This document shows, one piece after another, positions 56,727 to 64,000 of a stretch of DNA of 64,000 bases. The position numbers were made by a program, and so were the translations under genes. The stretch covers positions 1 to 64,000 of the forward strand of contig NZ_CVSV01000045.1 in assembly GCF_001180245.1 (NCBI RefSeq), given 5' to 3'. The notes under the pieces were generated by a model, which was not told where the DNA came from, did no database searches, and worked only from the letters and a program-made list of their open reading frames with translations. Within the stretch, counting starts at the first letter, position 1. Each line of letters opens with the position of its first letter. Source of the DNA: Prochlorococcus marinus (GTDB lineage Bacteria > Cyanobacteriota > Cyanobacteriia > PCC-6307 > Cyanobiaceae).

Positions 56727-58652
56727 ATGAGTAATGATGAGCACTTAAAAGTTAGGCAAACTATATCTAAAAAAAAATCTTTTAAGGAATTAACTATTGT
56801 AAGGGATATCATTTTTTGGATTGATCTTTTTGGTGAAGGTCAAAATGAAAATGCTATTTTTGCAAGACCATTTAATGAAAAAGAGGCGTTTCCGCAGAAA
56901 TTAACAAGTAAAAAATATAATATTAAAAATAACTTTCATGGATATGGTGGTAAATCTTATAAATGCATATATTTTAAAAATAACTTTTATTTGATATGGA
57001 TAGATCAGATTACCAACGCAGTATGGTTTCAAATTTTTAAAGAGGTAGCATCAAATTTTAGAAGTCAAAAAAGATATCTCGATTCAGTTCAAAAACCGAG
57101 ACAACTATCTAAATCAATTGATGGAAATTTCGATTCTTCATTCGTTATTTCTCAAAAAAATTTTTTGTATGGTATTTGTGAAATAAATAATAGAGATTAC
57201 TTATTTTCTTTAAATTTAAAAAAAACCAAACAAGATATTTACCGAATAAAAAAATTTAACAATTTCGCTGGAGAATTATCTTCTAATACTTCTGTAAGCT
57301 TACTTTCTTGGGTCGAGTGGGATTCTCCATACATGCCCTGGGAGAAAAATGATCTTTATTTTGCTCAAATTGACTTAGATGGAGAGATAACAAAAATAAA
57401 AAAATTCTCAAATAAGCTGATTAATGCCAAAAAAAACGTTTCTTTTTTTCAACCTTATTGGATAAGTGAAACTCTTTTAGTATGTTCAGAAGATAGTTCT
57501 GGATGGTGGAACTTATTGTTTTTAGATGCTAGTAAAATTGAGAATATTTTTATTAAAAAAAGAGTAGAGAGAAATTTAGTTGAATATGGAGTACCTCAGT
57601 GGGTCTCAGGAATAACATTTTTTTCAGGGGATATAAATGACTTATTTTGCTTAGCAAAAAAAGAAAATAATTTAGTAGTTGAACAATATAAAGATCTTCA
57701 ATTCGTTAAAGAATTTTCTACTCCTTTTACCTCAATAAGTGATTTTAGTGTTTTTGATAAGAAAGTAGTTTTGAAAGGTCATGGATCTGATTTTCTTGGA
57801 AATTTACTTGAAATTGATTGTAAAAAGGAAGGTTTATCAAATTTTTTTGAGGAAATAAATGCTGAATATATAAAAGATTGTTCAAAACCGGAATCTTTTT
57901 GGTTTAAGGGGTTTGAAGATAAATCTACTCATTCTTTTTTATATAGGCCGCTTGTTGAGAAATTTAGAAAACCACCGCTTTTTGTTAGAGCTCATAGTGG
58001 ACCAACTTCATTTTTTGATGGATCATATAATTCTGAAGTTCAATATTGGACATCGAAGGGTTTTTTTGTTGCTGAAGTCAATTATGGAGGATCATCAGGA
58101 TTTGGCAAAGCATATAGAGAGAGGTTGAATTATAAATGGGGTATTGTTGATTCTTATGATTGCAAAGCACTAGCTCTTGAATTGATTAAATCAAATCAAG
58201 TAGATAGTGAAAAAGTGATAATTTTTGGGAATAGTGCTGGTGGGTTAACTGCCTTGAATTGTTTATTGTATGGGTCTATTTTTACAGCAGCAATTTGTAA
58301 ATATCCTGTTATTGATTTGAAGGATATGTATTACAACACTCATAGGTTTGAAAAAGATTATTTAAATTCTTTGGTAGGAAATTATGCAAAAAATCATGAT
58401 GATTATATAAATAGATCACCTATAAATTATATTAACAAAATAAAAAAACCCATCTTATTGTTTCATGGGAAAAAAGATATGGTTATTTCTTATAAACAAA
58501 CTTTAAAAATTAAAGAAATTTTGATTCAGAATAATAAATATTCAGAAGTTATTTTTTTTGATAATGAGGGTCATGGGTTTAGAAATATTGAAAATAAAGA
58601 AGTAGTAATGCAAAAATCTCAAGAGTTTTTAAAAAATGCTTTGAAGATTTAA
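56727..58652 (+). CDS. S9 family (prolyl oligopeptidase) serine peptidase
   Basis: 641 residues. The N-terminal beta-propeller-like half (about 1-380, with repeated SWVEWD and WVSG segments) guards an alpha/beta hydrolase half with the nucleophile in GNSAGGLTAL, Asp in HGKKDMVI and His in NEGHGF. YGGSSGFGKAYRERL is the DPP-IV/acylaminoacyl peptidase pocket motif. It cleaves short peptides; which bonds is uncertain. The end overlaps sufS by 4 bp on the other strand. No signal peptide, so cytoplasmic. Confidence 0.93.
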   Translation: MSNDEHLKVRQTISKKKSFKELTIVRDIIFWIDLFGEGQNENAIFARPFNEKEAFPQKLTSKKYNIKNNFHGYGGKSYKCIYFKNNFYLIWIDQITNAVWFQIFKEVASNFRSQKRYLDSVQKPRQLSKSIDGNFDSSFVISQKNFLYGICEINNRDYLFSLNLKKTKQDIYRIKKFNNFAGELSSNTSVSLLSWVEWDSPYMPWEKNDLYFAQIDLDGEITKIKKFSNKLINAKKNVSFFQPYWISETLLVCSEDSSGWWNLLFLDASKIENIFIKKRVERNLVEYGVPQWVSGITFFSGDINDLFCLAKKENNLVVEQYKDLQFVKEFSTPFTSISDFSVFDKKVVLKGHGSDFLGNLLEIDCKKEGLSNFFEEINAEYIKDCSKPESFWFKGFEDKSTHSFLYRPLVEKFRKPPLFVRAHSGPTSFFDGSYNSEVQYWTSKGFFVAEVNYGGSSGFGKAYRERLNYKWGIVDSYDCKALALELIKSNQVDSEKVIIFGNSAGGLTALNCLLYGSIFTAAICKYPVIDLKDMYYNTHRFEKDYLNSLVGNYAKNHDDYINRSPINYINKIKKPILLFHGKKDMVISYKQTLKIKEILIQNNKYSEVIFFDNEGHGFRNIENKEVVMQKSQEFLKNALKI

Positions 58653-59902
58653 GAATTGATTTTGAGAAAATCAATAGTATCTATTAATTTTTCTATAAAC
58701 ATATCAATTTCTTCCTTATTGGTTGTGAAATTCATACTGATTCTAGCTGTTGATTTAATTCCAATGTATCTGTGAAGAGGTTGACAGCAATGGTGACCAC
58801 TTCTGATGCAAATTCCTTTTGAATCAAGAATTTCGGCAATATCGTTTGAATGTATATTTTTTACATAAAAGGTGGCAAGTGATGCTCTTTCTGGATCTAT
58901 TTCGGGTGATGGACCTATGATTTCAACATTTTCTATTTCACTTAATTTTTCAAATAAATATTTAGTAATATTCTTTTCATATTCATGAATTTCATTCAAC
59001 CCAATAGTATTTATATAGTTAATTGCTTCTGCAAGACCTATTGCTTCTGCAATGGCTGGAGTTCCAGCTTCAAATTTATGTGGCAACTCTGCCCAAGTAC
59101 TTGTCTCTTCAAAAACATCTTGAATCATTTCGCCACCTCCAAAGAGAGGAGGAATTTTTTCTAGGATTTCTTTTCTTGACCAGAGGAAACCAATACCTGT
59201 AGGACCGCAAAGTTTATGTCCTGATCCCGCTAAAAAATCTATATTAAGATCAATTACATCTAGTTTTTGATGGGCTAAACTTTGACATGCATCTATTAAT
59301 ACCAAAGAACCTTTTTGTTTAGCTAATTTAGTGATCTCTTTGATGGGATTACAGCAACCTAGAGTATTACTAACATGTACTAGGCTAACGAGCTTAGTTC
59401 TAGATGTTAGTTTTGATTTAAAATCGTCTATATCTAATTTCCCATTTTTATCTATACCTATGAATTTTAATTTGCAATTATTTTTTGCTGCAACCATTTG
59501 CCAAGGAACAATATTGCTATGATGCTCCATTATTGATAAGAGAATTTCATCGTTTTCTTTTAATGAAGATTCTCCCCATGATCTAGCAGCTAGATTGATT
59601 GCCTCAGTAGCATTTCTTGTGAAAATAATTTCTTTTGTTGAATTCGCTTTTATAAATTTGCTAATTAAATATCTTGCATTTTCAAATTCTTCTGTCGCTT
59701 TAGCACTTAATTGATGTGCGCCTCTATGTACATTGGCATTAAAGTTTCTATAGTATTCATTAATTTTTTCTAAGACTTGTATTGGCTTTTGAGTGGTTGC
59801 AGCATGGTCTAAATAAATAATTTGCTCACTACTTTTTAAGTTCTTATTTAAAAGAGGAAAGTCTTTCTTTGCTATTTCAGGGAAATTTTGAATTGTTTCC
59901 AT
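58649..59902 (-). CDS. sufS: SufS cysteine desulfurase
   Basis: Takes sulfur from cysteine for Fe-S cluster assembly. 417 residues with IYLDHAATTQKP, the PLP lysine in AGSGHKLCGP, and catalytic Cys in SGHHCCQPLHR. Last gene of sufBCDS; its ATG overlaps the sufD stop by 1 nt. The 3' end overlaps the S9 peptidase gene by 4 bp. No sufE is seen in the window. Confidence 0.96.
   Translation of the reverse strand: METIQNFPEIAKKDFPLLNKNLKSSEQIIYLDHAATTQKPIQVLEKINEYYRNFNANVHRGAHQLSAKATEEFENARYLISKFIKANSTKEIIFTRNATEAINLAARSWGESSLKENDEILLSIMEHHSNIVPWQMVAAKNNCKLKFIGIDKNGKLDIDDFKSKLTSRTKLVSLVHVSNTLGCCNPIKEITKLAKQKGSLVLIDACQSLAHQKLDVIDLNIDFLAGSGHKLCGPTGIGFLWSRKEILEKIPPLFGGGEMIQDVFEETSTWAELPHKFEAGTPAIAEAIGLAEAINYINTIGLNEIHEYEKNITKYLFEKLSEIENVEIIGPSPEIDPERASLATFYVKNIHSNDIAEILDSKGICIRSGHHCCQPLHRYIGIKSTARISMNFTTNKEEIDMFIEKLIDTIDFLKINS
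58655..58675. terminator. Inverted repeat at the S9 peptidase / sufS 3' ends
   Basis: ATTGATTTT and AAAATCAAT flank GAG: a perfect 9-bp inverted repeat within the last codons of sufS. It contains no GC-rich stem, so it is weak as a terminator, but its place at two converging ends suggests that role. Confidence 0.35.
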
Positions 59903-61119
59903 TAATTTTCATTTAAAAGTTTATCAAGCAAATCCCATCTATCTTTCGCAACGGGAATAAATGAAATTATTTCTTGAAAGTAAGAACTTAATTGTAGTTT
60001 ACTTGCTTCTGTTAATGTGATTCCTCTTGTTCGCATATAAAAAAGTTCTTCTTCATTTAGTTGTGAAATTGTAGCTCCATGTTTGCATTTGACATCATCA
60101 GCAATTATTTCTAATTGAGGTTTGGTGTCTATTTGTGCGAGATTTGATAAAAGTAAATTTCTGCTTAATTGAGAAGCATCAGTTTTCTGGGCAATTTTCG
60201 GAACTATTATTGAACCTTCAAATATTGCATGTGATTTATCGTCAGCGAGTGATTTATTTATTTGATCTAGAAATCCATTTGGCCCATCAAAGTCGATTTT
60301 TGTATAAGTAGAAATTTGTTCATTTTTTTTTGTTATTTGCATACCTTTGATATTGGTTTTAGCGTTTCCTTCAGATTGTTTAATACGAATTTCAAATCTT
60401 GCATAATTAAATTTAAAATGTAGAGATCCTAAATTGTATTCGCTATTTTTTTGTTGAATTACATTGAGAGAATTTAATAGATTTGATTTGTTTACACCAT
60501 AAGAAACAACACCATGGTTTAGGGAGCTATTTTCTTCTAAACAAAAAAAAGTTGATTGAGATAATGAAGAGTTGTCTTCACTAAGATTTACTTGTAATAA
60601 TTCAACATTACAATTCTTTTCTAAAAATACTATAAGGGTTTTTGCGTTTAGTGAATTACTCGATCCATGACTAAAGATTTCGATAGGGGGAATTTTTGAT
60701 CCATTTATTTTTAATCCCAAAATATTATTTTTACAACTTAAAGATAGATTTAGTAGGTCACTCCAATTTTCGTTTTGATTAAAAAAAGATATCTGTTCTT
60801 TGATATATTTTTGTAATTCATCCTTACTTAATTGCTGTATTGAATAATATTTTTTTATTAACTTAATTTGGCAATTCTCACCAATTATTAATCTAATAGT
60901 ACTTTGAGAATTTTTCGGATATGGTATATCAAATTTTGAATTGTTTTCATTAACTGAGTAATCTAAAAAGTTTGCTAATTTTGATTTATTTGAAAGTCTC
61001 CATTGTTCACTTCTAAGATTGGGGAGGGGACTTGATTGTAATTTATCTAAACAGATTTTTTGTATTTCTGTTTGATTATCAATCGATTTATTGGTTTTTA
61101 TTTTTTCAATAATTTCCAT
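59902..61119 (-). CDS. sufD: SufD, Fe-S scaffold complex subunit
   Basis: 405 residues, the partner of SufB in the SufBCD scaffold. The family signature is in the C-terminal half: LAQIDTKPQLEIIADDVKCKHGAT and LNEEELFYMRTRGI. The N-terminal half is more variable, as is common. It abuts sufC (no gap) and shares 1 nt with sufS. Confidence 0.94.
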   Translation of the reverse strand: MEIIEKIKTNKSIDNQTEIQKICLDKLQSSPLPNLRSEQWRLSNKSKLANFLDYSVNENNSKFDIPYPKNSQSTIRLIIGENCQIKLIKKYYSIQQLSKDELQKYIKEQISFFNQNENWSDLLNLSLSCKNNILGLKINGSKIPPIEIFSHGSSNSLNAKTLIVFLEKNCNVELLQVNLSEDNSSLSQSTFFCLEENSSLNHGVVSYGVNKSNLLNSLNVIQQKNSEYNLGSLHFKFNYARFEIRIKQSEGNAKTNIKGMQITKKNEQISTYTKIDFDGPNGFLDQINKSLADDKSHAIFEGSIIVPKIAQKTDASQLSRNLLLSNLAQIDTKPQLEIIADDVKCKHGATISQLNEEELFYMRTRGITLTEASKLQLSSYFQEIISFIPVAKDRWDLLDKLLNEN

Positions 61120-61908
61120 TTATTTAGGTCTCTTTATAAAGTTATCAGTCCATTCGTACCCTTTCTTCTCAAGCTCTAGAGCAAGATCGCTCTCACCAGT
61201 TTTTATGATTTGACCGTCTGACATAACATGGACATAATTTGGTTTAATTTCATCTAATAATCTTTGATAGTGCGTAATAAGTATAATTCCAGTTTGTGCA
61301 TTAGATATTCTTTTAATTCCTGATGCCACTATTCTTAGAGCATCGATATCTAGCCCAGAATCGGTCTCATCTAATATTGCTATCTTGGGCTCAAGTAAAG
61401 CCATTTGCAGAATTTCATTTCTTTTTTTTTCACCTCCGGAAAAGCCTTGATTTACACTCCTTGAAAGGAATGCCTGATCCATTTTCACAATTTCTAACTT
61501 TTCTTTAACTAATTCTTCAAAATCAAAAGTATCCAATTCTTCTTTGTTGAGGAATTTCCTTCTAGCATTAGTTGAAACTCTAAGAAATTCAAGATTACTA
61601 ACACCTGGAATCTCAATTGGATATTGAAAACCAAGAAAAATTCCTGACTGAGATCTCTCTTCAGGTTCTAAAGAGTTGATGTTTTCACCTAAAAATTTTA
61701 TGTCCCCATTCGTAATTTTATACGAGGGATGTCCTGCAATGATTTTCGAAAGAGTACTTTTGCCACATCCATTTCTTCCCATAATGGCATGGATTTCTCC
61801 AGGATAGACAGTAAGTGAAACCCCTTTTAAAATTGGAAGATTATCAGTAGATGCAAAGAGATTTTTAACTTCTAAAATTGGATGTGATTCTTTCATTTTA
61901 CTTTGCAT
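61120..61908 (-). CDS. sufC: SufC, ATPase of the SufBCD complex
   Basis: 262 residues from 61908, or 258 from the Met at 61896, which is closer to typical SufC starts. ABC-type ATPase with Walker [14 protein letters not shown], the SufC-type signature [11 protein letters not shown] and Walker [17 protein letters not shown]. It drives the SufB/SufD rearrangement during cluster building. Begins 13 nt after sufB. Confidence 0.95.
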   Translation of the reverse strand: MQSKMKESHPILEVKNLFASTDNLPILKGVSLTVYPGEIHAIMGRNGCGKSTLSKIIAGHPSYKITNGDIKFLGENINSLEPEERSQSGIFLGFQYPIEIPGVSNLEFLRVSTNARRKFLNKEELDTFDFEELVKEKLEIVKMDQAFLSRSVNQGFSGGEKKRNEILQMALLEPKIAILDETDSGLDIDALRIVASGIKRISNAQTGIILITHYQRLLDEIKPNYVHVMSDGQIIKTGESDLALELEKKGYEWTDNFIKRPK

Positions 61909-61921
61909 TTCAGTTTAGAAA

Positions 61922-63364
61922 TTAACCTACTGATCCCTCTAGTTTAAGTGCCAGTAACTTATCTGCTTCAGCAGCAAATTCCATAGGTAATTGATTAAAT
62001 ACATCTCTGCAAAAACCGCTGACCATCATAGATACTGCCTCCTCAAATTCTATACCTCTGCTTTGGAGATAAAAAAGTTGTTCTTCTGAAATTCTACATG
62101 TACTTGCTTCATGTTCAATTTCAGAATTGGGTTGTTGAGATTTGATGTAAGGGAATGTATTTGCAGAAGCTTGATCTCCTATTAACATTGAATCACATTG
62201 ACTGTAATTTCTTGATCCTGTAGCTTTTGTTCCCATTTTGACAAGACCTCTATAGCTATTTTTTGAGTTACCTGCACTAATACCTTTGCTAACAATAGTT
62301 GATTTGGTCTTAGGACCAATATGAATCATTTTTGTACCGGTATCTGCTTGCTGAAGATTATTGGTGAGAGCCACTGAATAAAATTCTCCTACAGATTCTT
62401 CCCCTAAAAGAAGACAGCTAGGATATTTCCATGTAATTGCAGACCCTGTTTCAACTTGAGACCAGCTAATTTTACTTCTCTTACCTAAACATTTTCCTCT
62501 CTTGGTGACAAAATTAAAAATTCCGCCAATACCTTCTTCATCACCAGCATACCAATTTTGCACTGTTGAATATTTTATTGAGGAGTCGTCTAATGCTATT
62601 AGCTCTACAACTGCTGCATGCAGGGTATTTGTATCAAACATTGGAGCGGTACAACCCTCTAGATAACTTACAGAACTCGATTCTTCAGCAATGATTAGTG
62701 TTCTTTCGAATTGTCCTGAATCTCCACTATTAATTCTGAAGTAGGAAGATAGATCCATAGGGCAGGTAACACCTTTTGGGATATAAACAAAAGAACCATC
62801 ACTAAAAACTGCAGAATTTAGTGCTGCAAAATAATTATCACTAGCTGGTACTACTGTACCTAAATATTTTTCAATCAAATCCGCATGATTTTTTACTGCT
62901 TCACTAATTGAGCAAAATATAACTCCATGCTCAGCAAGTTCTTCTCTAAAAGTTGTGGCTATGGAAACACTATCAAAGACAGCATCAACTGCTACATTTG
63001 TTAGCTTTTTTTGCTCCGTGAGGGGTATTCCTAATTTGTCAAAAGTCTCAAGAAGTTTGGGATCAACTTCATCTAAGCTAGCAATTTTCTCTTTTTGCTT
63101 AGGAGCAGAGTAATAAATAATATCTTGATAATCAATTTTTTTATATCCTAATGCTGCCCAATCAGGCTCTTTCATTTTTTGCCATTTTTTAAAGGCTTTT
63201 AATCTAAAATCGAGAAGAAATTTTGGCTCTTCTTTTTTCTGTGAAATTAACCTTATGATATCTTCATTCAATCCCTTTTCTATTTTTTCAGTTTCAATAT
63301 CAGTGACGAAACCATATTTGTAAGGCTCTTTTACTACATCTTTTACTAAATTTTTGTTGACCAT
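61922..63364 (-). CDS. sufB: SufB, Fe-S cluster scaffold
   Basis: 480 residues from the ATG at 63364 ([19 protein letters not shown]); an in-frame ATG 20 codons upstream would add non-family residues. Signature segments: [58 protein letters not shown] and [20 protein letters not shown]. SufB holds the nascent cluster. First gene of sufBCDS; the SUF system is the main Fe-S route in oxygenic phototrophs. A regulator SufR is usually encoded upstream in other cyanobacteria, but here the divergent gene is a small unknown protein. Confidence 0.96.
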   Translation of the reverse strand: MVNKNLVKDVVKEPYKYGFVTDIETEKIEKGLNEDIIRLISQKKEEPKFLLDFRLKAFKKWQKMKEPDWAALGYKKIDYQDIIYYSAPKQKEKIASLDEVDPKLLETFDKLGIPLTEQKKLTNVAVDAVFDSVSIATTFREELAEHGVIFCSISEAVKNHADLIEKYLGTVVPASDNYFAALNSAVFSDGSFVYIPKGVTCPMDLSSYFRINSGDSGQFERTLIIAEESSSVSYLEGCTAPMFDTNTLHAAVVELIALDDSSIKYSTVQNWYAGDEEGIGGIFNFVTKRGKCLGKRSKISWSQVETGSAITWKYPSCLLLGEESVGEFYSVALTNNLQQADTGTKMIHIGPKTKSTIVSKGISAGNSKNSYRGLVKMGTKATGSRNYSQCDSMLIGDQASANTFPYIKSQQPNSEIEHEASTCRISEEQLFYLQSRGIEFEEAVSMMVSGFCRDVFNQLPMEFAAEADKLLALKLEGSVG

Positions 63365-63460
63365 GTTATCCAAAAATAACTTATTACAATTAGCTTTATA
63401 TACTCTAACGAAAGATACCCCCAATATTGAGTTTTTTTCCTTTATTAAAACTAAAAATTA

Positions 63461-63814
63461 ATGTCTAATCATCTTGATCCCTTCTCTAACCCATTAAACA
63501 TAGAAACTATTCAAGAAATAGATAATCTTGATCTACCTATAATGCAGAAACATCATTTAAGAATTCTCGCTCATTGCCTTCAGATTTTAAAAATTATCAA
63601 TTTAGATAAAAGTTTGGAATATCAAAATAAAAATCCCCTGAGAGAATGGTGTGATAACCAATCCAAAAAATTTGATGATGAAAGATTTAGTGATCTTTTT
63701 TATGAGCAGTTAGAAACCACTTCGAAAAAGTTAAGTACTTTTTCAAAAAAAATAGGTAAAAGTATTGAGGATTTAGAGATAGATGATTTACTACTTTTAG
63801 TCGAACAACGATGA
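63461..63814 (+). CDS. Unknown helical protein divergent from sufB
   Basis: 117 residues, mostly alpha-helical: DNLDLPIMQKHHLRILAHCLQ, EWCDNQSKKFDDERFSDLFYEQL, and a C-terminal helix (IEDLEIDDLLLLVEQR). No winged-helix DNA-binding pattern or cysteine cluster, so it is not SufR. The gene shares a 96-bp promoter region with sufB. No family assigned. Confidence 0.7.
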   Translation: MSNHLDPFSNPLNIETIQEIDNLDLPIMQKHHLRILAHCLQILKIINLDKSLEYQNKNPLREWCDNQSKKFDDERFSDLFYEQLETTSKKLSTFSKKIGKSIEDLEIDDLLLLVEQR

Positions 63815-64000
63815 GTCCTCTATTATTAACTGATCCCGAAGAAAAAATATATTTTTGTTGAGTCGTTAACAAATTCAGGTAATAAAATTTAAAAAAAAAG
63901 AAAATTTATTTACATTTTAAAAAGATCTGAAAATTAATTAATTTCTTTGATACCAACTGTTTTGAAGAGAAATATCAATTTTGAGAATTTTTTAGTAGTC

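Noticed and set aside
1-64000. CRISPR arrays, insertion sequences, prophage, rRNA operons
   Set aside because: No regularly spaced repeats, transposase motifs, phage structural genes or rRNA sequence were seen. The Cas4-like gene alone does not imply CRISPR.

Overview
The window is AT-rich chromosomal DNA (roughly 30% GC by eye) from a marine picocyanobacterium, almost certainly a Prochlorococcus of the high-light type. The evidence is psbX, a Ycf66-family gene and a high-light-inducible (hli) gene side by side, a Gap2-type Calvin-cycle GAPDH, an Flv1/Flv3 flavodiiron pair, and a circularly permuted tmRNA gene encoding the tag ANKIVSFSRQTAPVAA. Intergenic spaces are very short and several convergent genes overlap at their 3' ends. 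I cannot name the strain.

Layout. 0-6 kb: the end of msrB, then grpE-dnaJ-(TusA-like)-rsgA facing a murC-murB-YbaB operon. 6-12 kb: gap2, thiL with a lumenal cyclophilin, efp-accB, pdxA with an NAD-dependent epimerase-like gene. 12-16 kb: small unknown genes, an HNH protein, a half-length AbrB-type membrane protein, a class V aminotransferase. 16-22 kb: cbiD, guaA, a gene-poor stretch with a possible broken small gene, a Cas4-like nuclease, PBP2. 22-36 kb: FMN reductase-flv1-flv3, alaS, speA, ndk, thiO, gatB, coaE, argJ. 36.4-39.2 kb: the most accessory-looking part, with a YadA-like trimeric autotransporter gene split by a one-base frame change at an A7 run, an orphan ParA-type ATPase and a small membrane protein. 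39-47 kb: aldo/keto reductase, permuted ssrA, an RlmL-like methylase, an envelope protein pair, a small protein resembling the LigD 3'-phosphoesterase domain, and smc. 47-56 kb: PRC-barrel protein, tRNA-Leu with an LpxB-like glycosyltransferase, accC, YGGT protein, psbX, ycf66, hli, an SbmA/BacA-like ABC transporter, HIT protein, def. 56-64 kb: an S9 peptidase and the sufBCDS operon.

The genes mostly serve housekeeping: protein folding and rescue (grpE/dnaJ, ssrA, def, efp), cell wall (murBC, PBP2), fatty acid synthesis (accB and accC, 40 kb apart), cofactors (thiL, thiO, pdxA, coaE, cbiD, suf), photosynthesis and photoprotection (psbX, hli, gap2, flv1/flv3) and chromosome maintenance (smc). 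I saw no CRISPR array, insertion sequence, prophage or rRNA. I did not find a complete novel multi-gene system. The best candidates for follow-up are the split autotransporter, the lone Cas4-like nuclease, the stand-alone phosphoesterase-like protein and the ATG-TGA small gene near 18.6 kb.
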